This document shows, piece after piece, positions 25,200 to 35,133 of a DNA stretch of 64,000 nt; position 1 is the stretch's first letter; each line of letters opens with the position of its first letter. The notes below the pieces were generated by a model. The model was not told where the DNA came from. It saw only the letters and a list, made by a program, of their open reading frames with translations, and did no database searches. The translations under genes were made by a program, and so were the position numbers. Source of the DNA: CAMDHY01 sp046156265 (GTDB lineage: Bacteria > Pseudomonadota > Alphaproteobacteria > Rhizobiales > Segnochrobactraceae); contig NZ_JAWDIR010000048.1 in NCBI RefSeq assembly GCF_046156265.1, forward strand, positions 147,038 to 211,037, written 5' to 3'.

Positions 25200-25610
25200 T
25201 CAGGAGAGGCGGAACATCAGTGATTCCACCTGCCGCCGCTGCTGGAACATGAAGCCCTTGAACAGCACATTCTGATTGCCGAACTCCCTGAAGCCGCGGA
25301 ACTGCCACCGCCCCTTGAAGGAGCCGCTCTTGATCAGCAAGTCGGCGGTGAGACGACAGTTCCGTTCGAGCTTCAACTGTCCACGCACGGTGGTGTCTGC
25401 CCTTTCGGTCGCGCCGATGAAGCATCTCCCCCGCTGCATGTTCCCGGAGCGACTGACCTCGATCAGGCAGGTGGGAAACTGGCCATCGGTCGGGGACGCC
25501 ACCCACAACCCCTCGAAGTTCTCGGGCTTGCAGTTGGCCGCGGCGGCAGAGATCGCCGAGGCGACGAGCAATGAAAGTGCCAGCGGCACGATGGCGAATC
25601 GACGTCTCAT
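25200..25610 (-). CDS. Secreted hypothetical protein, paralogue A of a tandem pair
   Basis: The 136-residue protein starts MRRRFAIVPLALSLLVASAISAAAANCKPENFEGLWV, a Sec signal peptide with cleavage near residue 25. The mature part has several Cys (CKPE, CLIEV, CFIG, NCRL) and a beta-rich pattern ending in repeated aromatic turns (GRWQFRGFREFGN). GGAGGGAATT precedes the ATG at 25610. It is clearly related to the next gene upstream (25872-26282), sharing CKPE...GLWV, then CLI(E/D)V.(R/K)SG, CF and a Lys/Gly-rich strand. No known domain is recognised. Predicted periplasmic; function unknown. Confidence 0.78.
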   Translation of the reverse strand: MRRRFAIVPLALSLLVASAISAAAANCKPENFEGLWVASPTDGQFPTCLIEVSRSGNMQRGRCFIGATERADTTVRGQLKLERNCRLTADLLIKSGSFKGRWQFRGFREFGNQNVLFKGFMFQQRRQVESLMFRLS

Positions 25611-25871
25611 GGTGCGAATTCCCTCCCCGGCCGTGCTGCGCGCACGAGATCGACGCGTCGCAGAGGCTCTGAACTTTCCGCATGCCACCAGCGGCTGCGG
25701 GTAAGCTAGGGGATGAGTGAGTCGACGTCGAGCGGCCGACTTCCGCTTTGGATTGTGAACGCGTGCTGTCTCGTTCGGCAGCGCACGGTCCACGATGGCC
25801 GTCGTGCCGCGCCGCCTGGCGCGAGGAGCGGCTGAGCCCACGCGGCCCGGCCGATCCCCGCCTGCCGCCGC

Positions 25872-26282
25872 TCAGTCGAGCTGGCGGATGAAGCGGTAGG
25901 CTTCCTGCGCGCCGAAGATGACGAAGTCGCCGGCCATCTTCTGGCCGTCCGACGTCATCTTGCCGCGGAACTTTGCGGGGTCCGTCACCTTGCCGCTCTT
26001 GAACTGGAACGTCGCCTTGACGGTGCAGTCCTTCTCGAGCGTCACCTTGCCGTCGAGGGTGGCCTCGGGCTTCAGCGTCTTCGGGTTGAAGCAGCTCGAC
26101 TGCGCCACGACGCCCGACTTCTTGACGTCGATCAGGCAGTAGAGGTCGACCTGGACGGTGGCGTGGCCGACCCACAGGCCGGCGACCGACTCCGGCTTGC
26201 AAGAGGCGGCGGCGGCCGGGACGGCCGAGGCGGCGGCGAGCAGCGCCAGCGTGAGCGGCGCGACGGCAAATCGAGATGTCAT
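25872..26282 (-). CDS. Secreted hypothetical protein, paralogue B of a tandem pair
   Basis: The 136-residue protein starts at ATG 26282 (MTSRFAVAPLTLALLAAASAVPAAAASCKPE) behind GGGGGAGGACG; the signal peptide is clear. The mature part mirrors the neighbouring gene with the same Cys spacing (SCKPE, YCLIDV, SCFN, DCTV) and the same overall length. It ends FVIFGAQEAYRFIRQLD. A 261-bp gap separates the pair. It follows hslU by 91 bp on the same strand. The two copies have diverged substantially, so they may have different roles. No family is recognised. Confidence 0.78.
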   Translation of the reverse strand: MTSRFAVAPLTLALLAAASAVPAAAASCKPESVAGLWVGHATVQVDLYCLIDVKKSGVVAQSSCFNPKTLKPEATLDGKVTLEKDCTVKATFQFKSGKVTDPAKFRGKMTSDGQKMAGDFVIFGAQEAYRFIRQLD

Positions 26283-26373
26283 GGACGGCGTCCTCCCCCG
26301 CACGCGGCGCGCGTGCGCTCACTCTACGCGCGATGCGTGCCGATCCTTCGCGCGCCCCGCCGGCCTCGCCGCC

Positions 26374-27678
26374 TCAGAGGATGAAGCGGCTGAGGTCGGC
26401 GTTCTTCGCGAGCTCGCGCACCGTCTCGTTGACGAGGTTGGCGTCGATCGTCACCGTCTCGCCGGCACGGTCGGGGGCGGTGAAGGAGAGCTCGTCCAGC
26501 ACCCGCTCGATCACCGTCTGCAGGCGCCGGGCGCCGATGTTCTCCACCGTCGCGTTGATCTCCACGGCGATCTCGGCGATGGCGTCGACGGAGTCGGGTG
26601 TGAAGACGAGGGTAACGCCCTCCGTCCCCATCAGCGCCACCGACTGCTTGATCAGGCTCGCCTCGGTCTCGTTGAGGATGCGCACGAAGTCGGCCTTGTC
26701 GAGCGGCTTCAGCTCGACGCGGATCGGCAGGCGGCCCTGCAGTTCGGGCAGGAGGTCGGACGGCTTCGCCACGTGGAAGGCGCCCGAGGCGATGAACAGC
26801 ACGTGGTCGGTCTTCACCGGCCCGTACTTCGTCGTCACCGTCGTGCCCTCGATCAGCGGCAGCAGGTCGCGCTGCACGCCCTCGCGGCTGACATCGCCGC
26901 CCATGCGGCCCTCGCGGGCGCAGATCTTGTCGATCTCGTCGAGGAAGACGATGCCGTCGTCCTCGACCGAGCGGATCGCCTCGGCCACCACCGCATCCTG
27001 GTCGAGGAGCTTGTCGCTCTCCTCGGCGACGAGGATCTCGTATGAATCCTTCACGCTGACGCGGCGCGCCTTCTTGGCGCCGCCGAACGCCTTGCCGAGC
27101 ATGTCGGAGAGGTTCATCACGCCGATGCTGCCGCCCGGCATGCCCGGCATGTCGAAGCTCGGCATCTGCGCCGACTGCGTCACCTCGATCTCGATCTCCT
27201 TGTCGTCGAGCAGGCCGTCGTGCAGCTTCTTGCGGAACGCATCGCGGGTCGACGGGCTCGCCGCCTTGCCGACGAGGGCGTCGAGCACGCGCTCCTCCGC
27301 CTGCAGGTGCGCCTTCGCCTGCACGTCCTTGCGCTTCTTCTCGCGCACCAGCCCGATGCCGACCTCGACGAGGTCGCGGACGATCTGGTCGACGTCGCGG
27401 CCGACATAGCCGACCTCGGTGAATTTCGTCGCCTCGACCTTGAGGAAGGGCGCGCCGGCGAGCCTGGCGAGGCGGCGGGAGATTTCCGTCTTGCCGACGC
27501 CGGTCGGGCCGATCATCAGGATGTTCTTGGGCAGCACCTCTTCGCGCATCTGCCCTTCGAGCTGCTGGCGGCGCCAGCGATTGCGCAGCGCGATGGCGAC
27601 CGACCGCTTCGCCGCCTGCTGGCCGACGATGTAGCGATCGAGCTCGGAAACGATCTCGCGGGGAGAGAAATCGGTCAT
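26374..27678 (-). CDS. hslU: HslU, ATPase subunit of the HslVU protease
   Basis: The 434-residue AAA+ protein has YIVGQQAAKRSVAIALRNRWRR at the start, Walker A GPTGVGKTEI, the pore motif GYVGRD, Walker B IVFLDEIDKI and the C-terminal sensor region with RFIL at the end. HslU hexamers unfold substrates and feed them to HslV in the cytoplasm. It is the last gene of the hslV-membrane protein-GNAT-hslU set; its ATG at 27678 lies 1 bp from the GNAT stop codon. Length and motifs are complete. Confidence 0.97.
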   Translation of the reverse strand: MTDFSPREIVSELDRYIVGQQAAKRSVAIALRNRWRRQQLEGQMREEVLPKNILMIGPTGVGKTEISRRLARLAGAPFLKVEATKFTEVGYVGRDVDQIVRDLVEVGIGLVREKKRKDVQAKAHLQAEERVLDALVGKAASPSTRDAFRKKLHDGLLDDKEIEIEVTQSAQMPSFDMPGMPGGSIGVMNLSDMLGKAFGGAKKARRVSVKDSYEILVAEESDKLLDQDAVVAEAIRSVEDDGIVFLDEIDKICAREGRMGGDVSREGVQRDLLPLIEGTTVTTKYGPVKTDHVLFIASGAFHVAKPSDLLPELQGRLPIRVELKPLDKADFVRILNETEASLIKQSVALMGTEGVTLVFTPDSVDAIAEIAVEINATVENIGARRLQTVIERVLDELSFTAPDRAGETVTIDANLVNETVRELAKNADLSRFIL

Positions 27679-27679
27679 C

Positions 27680-28201
27680 TCATCTGCTTTCGTTGCGGTC
27701 GCGGGTCATCAGGACCACCGCGACATCGCCAGCGGCCACCACCACGCGACGAACGCTGTGATGACGGAAGCCGGCCTTCTCATAGGCACGGATGGCGTTC
27801 CGGTTGGCCGGATCGGGGTCGATCAGGAGCCGCGGATGGCCGGAGGCGAACAGCCGCCCGGCCATCGCCTGGAGCAGTCCCGGCCCGTGGCCGCGGCCGG
27901 TCATCGACGGCTCGCCGATGTAGAGGTCGAGGCCACGCGAGCCGCGCGGCTGGTCGCGGTAGGGGTTGTCCTCGTCGGCGAACGGGTCGGTCACCTGCAG
28001 ATAGGCGAACGGCCGCCCCTCGACGTGCACCAGATAGGCATCGAACCCCGGCTCGTCGAGGGCGTGCGAAAGCGCCGCGAGCTCGCAGTAGACGTCGCCC
28101 CACCAGCGCGCCACGTGCGGCTCCCCCATCCACCGCATCAGGATCGGGAAGTCGTCGCGGGTGACGCGGGAGAAGCCGTAGGCGGCGGCGGCGGCGGTCA
28201 T
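27680..28201 (-). CDS. GNAT-family N-acetyltransferase, AAC(6')-like
   Basis: The 173-residue protein begins MTAAAAAYGFSRVTRDDFPILMRWMGEPHVARWWGD, the usual start of the RimJ/AAC(6')-type branch. The acetyl-CoA-binding segment is MTGRGHGPGLLQAMAGRLF, followed by IDPDPANRNAIRAYEKAGF. It probably transfers an acetyl group from acetyl-CoA to a small molecule or N-terminus; the acceptor is unknown and resistance is not supported. Its ATG at 28201 overlaps the upstream membrane protein's end by 4 bp, and its stop lies 1 bp from hslU. A GNAT gene between hslV and hslU is common in this order. Confidence 0.9.
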   Translation of the reverse strand: MTAAAAAYGFSRVTRDDFPILMRWMGEPHVARWWGDVYCELAALSHALDEPGFDAYLVHVEGRPFAYLQVTDPFADEDNPYRDQPRGSRGLDLYIGEPSMTGRGHGPGLLQAMAGRLFASGHPRLLIDPDPANRNAIRAYEKAGFRHHSVRRVVVAAGDVAVVLMTRDRNESR

Positions 28202-29256
28202 GCCGGGTGCACCGGCGGCAGCCGCGCCCTGAGCCCCGCCGGGAGAAGCCGCAGGACGCCCCGCCGCGCCGGCTGCCAGCCGCTGCCGAGCGCCACCATC
28301 AGGATGCCGAGCACGACGAGGGTCGCGGCGACGATCGTCTCGCTCGTCAGTTCGGTGGCGGCGATCAGTCGGCCGATGGCAAAGCCCAGATAGCCGAGCC
28401 CGGCGACGAGCAGCGCCCGCCGGTCGACGGCGAGCGCGACGAGGCCGAGGGCCACGACGATGCCGACGACGACGAGGGCGTCCTGGAGCCCGAGGTCGAA
28501 GCGGCTCTCGACGCCGAACAGGCCGATCGCGGCATAGACGATCACCGGCGCCGCCACGAGGTGGAGCCAGAAGGCGTTGTCGGAGCCGAGGCCGCTGCGG
28601 CCGGGGTCCTGGAGGTCGAAGGCCATCGCGGCCGCAAACACCGCGAGGCCAGTTGCGAGCGTGGCGAGCGAGAAGACGTCGTCGCCGGCGCCCCACCACA
28701 TGAGCGCGACGAGCACCAGTACGACCGCTGACAGCGCCGCCGCGCCGAGGGCGAACGGCAGGCGGAAGCGGGCAAAGAAGGCGAGCGCCCCGACGATGCC
28801 GCCGGCCGCCCCGGCGATGCCGATGCCGCCCTCCGACCAGTCCGCCGGCAGGTCGGACGAGCCGGCGGTGGCGAGTTCGGCGCCGAGCGCATAGAGGGTC
28901 GCGACCGTCAGGCCCACGGCCGCCGTGAAGGCGGCGGCGAGCACGATCGACGGCAGCACCAGGCGGCGCCGGCGGGTGAAGACCTCGGCGAGGCCCCACG
29001 CCGCAACGGCCGGGACGATCGTGCCGACCGGGATGCCCGCGACGAGCATGGCGGCGAAGCCGACGCCGAAGACGAGGATCGCCACGCCGATCGCCAGGAA
29101 GATGTCGTGGAAGCCACGCACGAAGCGCACCGCCTCGGCGTCGCCGGCGAACTCCGCGCGCTCGCGGGCGGCGAAGAAGGCGGCGAGGCGCTCGGCACCG
29201 GCGCGATCGACGAGGCCGGCGGCGACGGCCGCCGACCAGTCGTCAGGCGTCGGCAC
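28198..29256 (-). CDS. Polytopic membrane protein encoded inside the hslVU operon
   Basis: The 352-residue product starts at a GTG at 29256 (VPTPDDWSAAVAAGLVDRAGAERLAAFFAARE), with GGAGAG 5 bp upstream, and overlaps the hslV stop by 14 bp. After a soluble helical N-terminus of about 60 residues come about ten hydrophobic segments rich in Ala, Val and Gly. The arrangement recalls DUF2157/COG4872-type membrane proteins, but I cannot confirm the family. The 3' end overlaps the GNAT gene by 4 bp. These overlaps mean it is translated with the protease genes. Function unknown. Confidence 0.8.
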   Translation of the reverse strand: MPTPDDWSAAVAAGLVDRAGAERLAAFFAARERAEFAGDAEAVRFVRGFHDIFLAIGVAILVFGVGFAAMLVAGIPVGTIVPAVAAWGLAEVFTRRRRLVLPSIVLAAAFTAAVGLTVATLYALGAELATAGSSDLPADWSEGGIGIAGAAGGIVGALAFFARFRLPFALGAAALSAVVLVLVALMWWGAGDDVFSLATLATGLAVFAAAMAFDLQDPGRSGLGSDNAFWLHLVAAPVIVYAAIGLFGVESRFDLGLQDALVVVGIVVALGLVALAVDRRALLVAGLGYLGFAIGRLIAATELTSETIVAATLVVLGILMVALGSGWQPARRGVLRLLPAGLRARLPPVHPA

Positions 29257-29833
29257 CGAGGCTCTCCACGATGACGTTGCCGTTGGTGTAGACGCAGATC
29301 TCGGCGGCGATCGCCATCGCGCGGCGGGCGATCTGCTCGGCGTCGAGGTCGGTGTCGGCGAGCGCCTTGGCGGCGGCGAGCGCATACATGCCGCCCGAGC
29401 CGATGCCCATGACGCCGCCCTCGGGCTCGAGCACGTCGCCGGTGCCGGTGAGGACGAGGCTCGACGAGCGGTCGGCGACGATCATCATCGCCTCGAGCTG
29501 GCGCAAATAGCGGTCGGTGCGCCAGTCCTTGGCGAGCTCGACGGCGGCGCGGACGAGCTGGCCGGGATACTGCTCGAGCTTGGTCTCGAGGCGCTCGAGC
29601 AGCGTGAAGGCGTCCGCCGTGGCACCGGCGAATCCGGCGATGACGTCGCCCTTGCCGAGCGGGCGCACCTTGCGGGCGCTCGCCTTGATGACGGTCTGGC
29701 CGAGGGAGACCTGGCCATCGCCGGCAATCACCACGCGGCCGTTCTTGCGAACGGTGACGATGGTCGTGCCGTGCCAGTTCGGGAAACGGGAGGACATGTT
29801 CGGGCCAGCGCCCGAACCGAGGAATTCAGTCAT
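29243..29833 (-). CDS. hslV: HslV, peptidase subunit of the HslVU protease
   Basis: The core HGTTIVTVRKNGRVVIAGDGQVSLGQTVIK is the HslV N-terminal region; processing would expose the first Thr (T23 from the ATG at 29833) as nucleophile. GFAGATADAFTLLERLE and GSGGMYALAAAKAL are further family landmarks. The preceding 22 residues are longer than the usual 1-15 residue propeptide; an ATG at 29797 would give a shorter one, and neither has a clear ribosome binding site. The protein forms the double-ring peptidase paired with HslU. It is the first gene of the operon. Confidence 0.95.
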   Translation of the reverse strand: MTEFLGSGAGPNMSSRFPNWHGTTIVTVRKNGRVVIAGDGQVSLGQTVIKASARKVRPLGKGDVIAGFAGATADAFTLLERLETKLEQYPGQLVRAAVELAKDWRTDRYLRQLEAMMIVADRSSSLVLTGTGDVLEPEGGVMGIGSGGMYALAAAKALADTDLDAEQIARRAMAIAAEICVYTNGNVIVESLGADA

Positions 29834-29906
29834 GTCGGGGAGCATCCGGGAGTGCGACCGCCGATATGTAGGCGGTGGCGCGCCGGATGCAAACGGCCCT
29901 GCAGGA

Positions 29907-30509
29907 TCAGGCCGGCACGGCCTCGGTGCGATAGACCCAGACGCGGGCCGGCGGCACGTTGCGCAGGATCCACGGGCTCGTCCAGATCGTCGTGCGGCCG
30001 GCCTCGGCCGGTACCGGCGGCACCAGCGCGTAGGAGAACTGCACGAACGGCGCGCCCGGCGCGAGCAGCCGGAACGAGGTGTCCATCAGCTTGCGCCGCA
30101 TCTCGATCGGCTTGGTGAAAAGCGGCAGGCCGGAAATCACCGAGGCGAGCGACCCGTCGGCGGGATGGCCGAGGGTTCGGTCGAAATCGTAGGCGTCGCC
30201 CTCGATCACCGTCGCGGCAGGAAAGCGCTTGCGCAGCAGCTTGCAGAACTCGCCATTGTACTCGATGAGCACGAGGCGATCCTGGGGCACGCCGCGCGCC
30301 ACCAGCGCGTCGGTGACGACGCCCGTGCCCGGACCGAGTTCGACGATCTTGCCGGGCCGGTCGATCTCGACCTGGGCGGCGATGGCGCGGGTGAGGAAGG
30401 GGCTCGACGGCGTCACCGAGCCCATCGTCAACGGCTTTTCGATCCAGGCGCGAAAGAAGCGCACCTCGTCGCCGACGAAGGTAGATAAGCGACGTGCATT
30501 GGCTTTCAT
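29907..30509 (-). CDS. pmtA: Phosphatidylethanolamine N-methyltransferase (PmtA)
   Basis: The 200-residue class I methyltransferase has motif I VELGPGTGVVTDAL and the alphaproteobacterial PmtA pattern: FFRAWIEKPLTMGSVTPSSPFLTRAIAAQV at the start, SGLPLFTKP in the middle. It methylates phosphatidylethanolamine with S-adenosylmethionine at the cytoplasmic face of the membrane, giving phosphatidylcholine precursors. The ATG at 30509 has only a weak ribosome binding site. It lies 133 bp downstream of dnaJ on the same strand, so it may have its own promoter, and 73 bp upstream of hslV. Confidence 0.93.
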   Translation of the reverse strand: MKANARRLSTFVGDEVRFFRAWIEKPLTMGSVTPSSPFLTRAIAAQVEIDRPGKIVELGPGTGVVTDALVARGVPQDRLVLIEYNGEFCKLLRKRFPAATVIEGDAYDFDRTLGHPADGSLASVISGLPLFTKPIEMRRKLMDTSFRLLAPGAPFVQFSYALVPPVPAEAGRTTIWTSPWILRNVPPARVWVYRTEAVPA

Positions 30510-30642
30510 ATCGATCTGCCACTCGAGGGAGGTAAGACGATTCGCCAGACTGGACTGAACGCTACGCCAGAGCCGATGACGACCTTATAACAACTTCCGT
30601 TAGCGATCGGTTCACTGCGGACTGTGACTTCTTCGTGACGTA

Positions 30643-31785
30643 TCAGCCGCTCAAACCGTCGAAGAAATCCTTCACCCGGGCAAAGAAGCCCTGGGCATCT
30701 GGATGGGTGTCGGTGGACTGGTCGCGCTGGAATTCCTCCAGCAGCTCGCGCTGCCGGCGGGTGAGGTTGCGCGGCGTCTCCACCGCCACCTGGATATACA
30801 TGTCGCCGCGCTGGGCGCTGCGCAGAACCGGCATGCCCTTGCCGCGCATGCGGAACTGCCGGCCGGTCTGCGTCCCTTCCGGAACCCGAACGCGCGTGCG
30901 GCCGGAATCGATCGTCGGCACCTCGAACTCGCCGCCGAGGGCGGCCGTCGTCATCGAGATCGGCACGCGGCAGTAGATGTCGGCGCTGTCGCGCTGGAAG
31001 AACTCGTGCGGCTTGATCGACACGAAGATGTAGAGGTCGCCCGCCGGGCCACCGCGCGAGCCGGCCTCGCCCTCGCCGGCGAGGCGGATGCGGGTGCCGT
31101 CCTCGATGCCGGCCGGAATGTTGACCGAGAGCGTCCGCTCCTTCGTCACCCGGCCGGCGCCACCGCAGGCGGTGCAGGGGTCGGCGATCGTCTCGCCGCG
31201 GCCCTGGCAGGTCGGGCAGGTGCGCTCGAGGGTGAAGAAGCCCTGCTGGGCGCGCACCCGGCCGGTGCCGCCGCAGGTGCGGCAGGGGACGGGCTTGGAG
31301 CCGGGCTTCGCGCCCGTGCCGCCGCACGGCTCGCAGGCGATCGACGACGGGATACGCACCTCGACGGTCTTGCCGGCGAAGGCCTCCTCGAGCTCGATCT
31401 CGAGGTTGTAGCGCAGGTCGGCGCCGCGCTCGCGGCCGCCGCGGCCGCCGCCGCCACCGGGCCGCCGGCCACCGCCGCCCATGCCGAAGAACTCGTCGAA
31501 GATGTCCGACATCGCCGAGGCGAAGTCGTTGCCGAAGCCCGGGCCGCCGCCCGCCCCGCCCTCGAAGGCGGCGTGGCCGAAGCGGTCGTAGGCGGCGCGC
31601 TTCTGCGGGTCCTTCAGCGCCTCGTAGGCCTCGCTGACCTCCTTGAAACGGCTCTCGGCCTCGCCGTCGCCCGGATTGCGGTCCGGGTGGAACTGCATGG
31701 CGAGCTTGCGATAGGCGCTCTTCAGGGCGGCTTCGTCGGCGTCGCGCGCCACTCCCAGCACGTCGTAATAGTCGCGCTTGGCCAT
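30643..31785 (-). CDS. dnaJ: DnaJ (Hsp40) co-chaperone
   Basis: The 380-residue type I DnaJ shows a J domain with HPD (FHPDRNPGDGEAE), a Gly-rich linker (about residues 75-130), and four CxxCxGxG zinc repeats (CEPCGGTG, CRTCGGTG, CPTCQGRG, CTACGGAG). The C-terminal substrate-binding domain follows. It stimulates DnaK ATPase and delivers unfolded proteins. It follows dnaK by 130 bp, a gap with a strong nested hairpin. The ATG at 31785 begins MAKRDYYDVLGV, the family start. Confidence 0.97.
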   Translation of the reverse strand: MAKRDYYDVLGVARDADEAALKSAYRKLAMQFHPDRNPGDGEAESRFKEVSEAYEALKDPQKRAAYDRFGHAAFEGGAGGGPGFGNDFASAMSDIFDEFFGMGGGGRRPGGGGGRGGRERGADLRYNLEIELEEAFAGKTVEVRIPSSIACEPCGGTGAKPGSKPVPCRTCGGTGRVRAQQGFFTLERTCPTCQGRGETIADPCTACGGAGRVTKERTLSVNIPAGIEDGTRIRLAGEGEAGSRGGPAGDLYIFVSIKPHEFFQRDSADIYCRVPISMTTAALGGEFEVPTIDSGRTRVRVPEGTQTGRQFRMRGKGMPVLRSAQRGDMYIQVAVETPRNLTRRQRELLEEFQRDQSTDTHPDAQGFFARVKDFFDGLSG

Positions 31786-31805
31786 CTGTCAGCGTCTCGG
31801 AATGG

Positions 31806-31858
31806 GGCCGGCCGGCGGGCGGTCGGCGCCGCCCGCAAAAGAGCGGCTCCGGCCGGCC
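31806..31858 (-). ncRNA. Nested intercistronic hairpin between dnaK and dnaJ
   Basis: GGCCGGCCGG at 31806-31815 pairs perfectly with CCGGCCGGCC at 31849-31858. Inside, GCGGGCGG (31815-31822) pairs with CCGCCCGC (31829-31836), and a T-tract (minus strand) lies next to the inner stem. No U-tract follows it, so it is more likely an RNA-processing or partial-attenuation element than a simple terminator. Confidence 0.55.
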
Positions 31859-31915
31859 GATTCGCAAGGGTGCGACGCGGCGACCGGAGCCATCGGTTCA
31901 GTCCTCGGCCGTCGA

Positions 31916-33832
<1,917 letters not shown>

Positions 33833-33960
33833 TCTCGTCTCCTTCAGGCAGGCCGGTCGGACCCATACATGGCATCCGAACGCGGGTCCCGGCGAGGCCG
33901 GGCCGGCCCCCAACAACAGCGTGGGATTTGGCGCCCGGCGAGCCCGGACGCGACGCTCGA

Positions 33961-33996
33961 CGGGTATATAAGAGGGGGCCCAAACGGCCGCAAGGC
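33961..33996 (-). promoter_or_regulatory. RpoH-type (sigma-32) promoter of dnaKJ
   Basis: On the minus strand, CTTG (33991-33994) and CTTATATACCCG (33961-33972) are 18 bp apart. This fits the alphaproteobacterial RpoH consensus, CTTG then about 17-18 bp then CYTATNTNNG. It lies about 130 bp upstream of the dnaK ATG. The -35 is followed by GC-rich DNA rather than CTTGAA, so the match is good but not perfect. Confidence 0.7.
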
Positions 33997-34065
33997 GAGG
34001 GGCGGGGCCGATTTCGCCGCAATGGCGGGCCAATTCGCCGCGACAGCATCTGAGACCGACCGGAA

Positions 34066-35109
34066 ATGAGCATGCCCTCGTCCGAGACGCCCCTCCACCG
34101 CCCCGCGCGCATGCGCCGCAACTTCATACTGCTGGTCGCGGCGGTCGCGGTGCTGGTGGTCGGCTGGTCGATCTACTGGTGGGTCGTCACCGACCGGGTG
34201 GAGACGATGCTGCGCGAGGCGCTGGTGCGGCCGCTGCCGGACGGCACCGTCGTCGTCTGCGACCCGCTCGCGGTCGGCGGCTACCCGTTCCGCGTCGAGG
34301 CGCGCTGCGGCTCGACGGCCGCCACCCTGCCGGACGGCGGCACGCTCGCCGCCGGCGCGTTCACCGCGGTCGCCCTCGCCTACGACTGGCGCAAGGCGAT
34401 CTTCGAACTCGATGGGCCGCTGTCGGTTCGGCCCGCGGACGGCCCGGCGATCGACGCCACGTGGACATCGGCACGGGCGAGCGGCGCGCGCGACGGCCGC
34501 CTCCTCGACAGCGCCGACATCGTGCTGGAGGCCCCAGTCCTCACCGTCGCCGGCCGCGAGGCCGGCCGAGCCGGCCACCTCGAGGCGCACGTGCGTCGGG
34601 CGCCGGGCGATGGCGACACGCCGGCCGGCACCGATGCTGCGCTTTCCGCCACCGGCCTCGCCTCGCCGATGCTGCCGCTGCCGCTCGACGTGTCGGCGGT
34701 GGTGCGGATCGGCGACGAAGGCGCCGCGCTCTCGGGCCGCGGGCCGCTGACCGAGGGCATCGGCGACGAGCCGCTGCCGCTGTTCATTCGGGAACTGTCG
34801 CTGGCCAGCGGCGCGGCGAAGCTGCGGGCCGCGGGCGACCTCACTGTGGATGCCGAGGGCCGCCTCGACGGCGTGCTCGACGTGACGATCGCCGACCCTG
34901 CGGCGCTCGCCGCGACATTGCGCCCCTTCCTGCCGGAGGACAGCCAGCTGCCGGCGGCGCTGGCCGGCGCGGTGGCGGCGTTCGGGCGTGACGACGGCGA
35001 CGGCCAGCGCACGGTGACGGTGACGATCCGCCGGGGCCGCGGCACGATCGGGCTCATCCCGCTCGGCCGGCTGCCACGCCTGCCAGTGCGCGCGCTGGGC
35101 TCGCCCTGA
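34066..35109 (+). CDS. DUF2125 domain protein, membrane-anchored
   Basis: The 347-residue protein has one N-terminal membrane segment (FILLVAAVAVLVVGWSIYWWV, residues about 20-40), followed by a large soluble, probably periplasmic, beta-rich domain. DPLAVGGYPFRVEARC is the DUF2125 hallmark. Function is unknown. It is divergent from dnaK and shares its 233-bp leader. In related genomes this gene sits beside tyrC/hisC, and the same chorismate gene cluster follows here across a sulfotransferase gene. The start at 34066 (MSMPSSETPLH) has an adequate upstream GGAA. Confidence 0.88.
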   Translation: MSMPSSETPLHRPARMRRNFILLVAAVAVLVVGWSIYWWVVTDRVETMLREALVRPLPDGTVVVCDPLAVGGYPFRVEARCGSTAATLPDGGTLAAGAFTAVALAYDWRKAIFELDGPLSVRPADGPAIDATWTSARASGARDGRLLDSADIVLEAPVLTVAGREAGRAGHLEAHVRRAPGDGDTPAGTDAALSATGLASPMLPLPLDVSAVVRIGDEGAALSGRGPLTEGIGDEPLPLFIRELSLASGAAKLRAAGDLTVDAEGRLDGVLDVTIADPAALAATLRPFLPEDSQLPAALAGAVAAFGRDDGDGQRTVTVTIRRGRGTIGLIPLGRLPRLPVRALGSP

Positions 35110-35133
35110 CCGAGACAGAGAAGCCGCGGGCCG

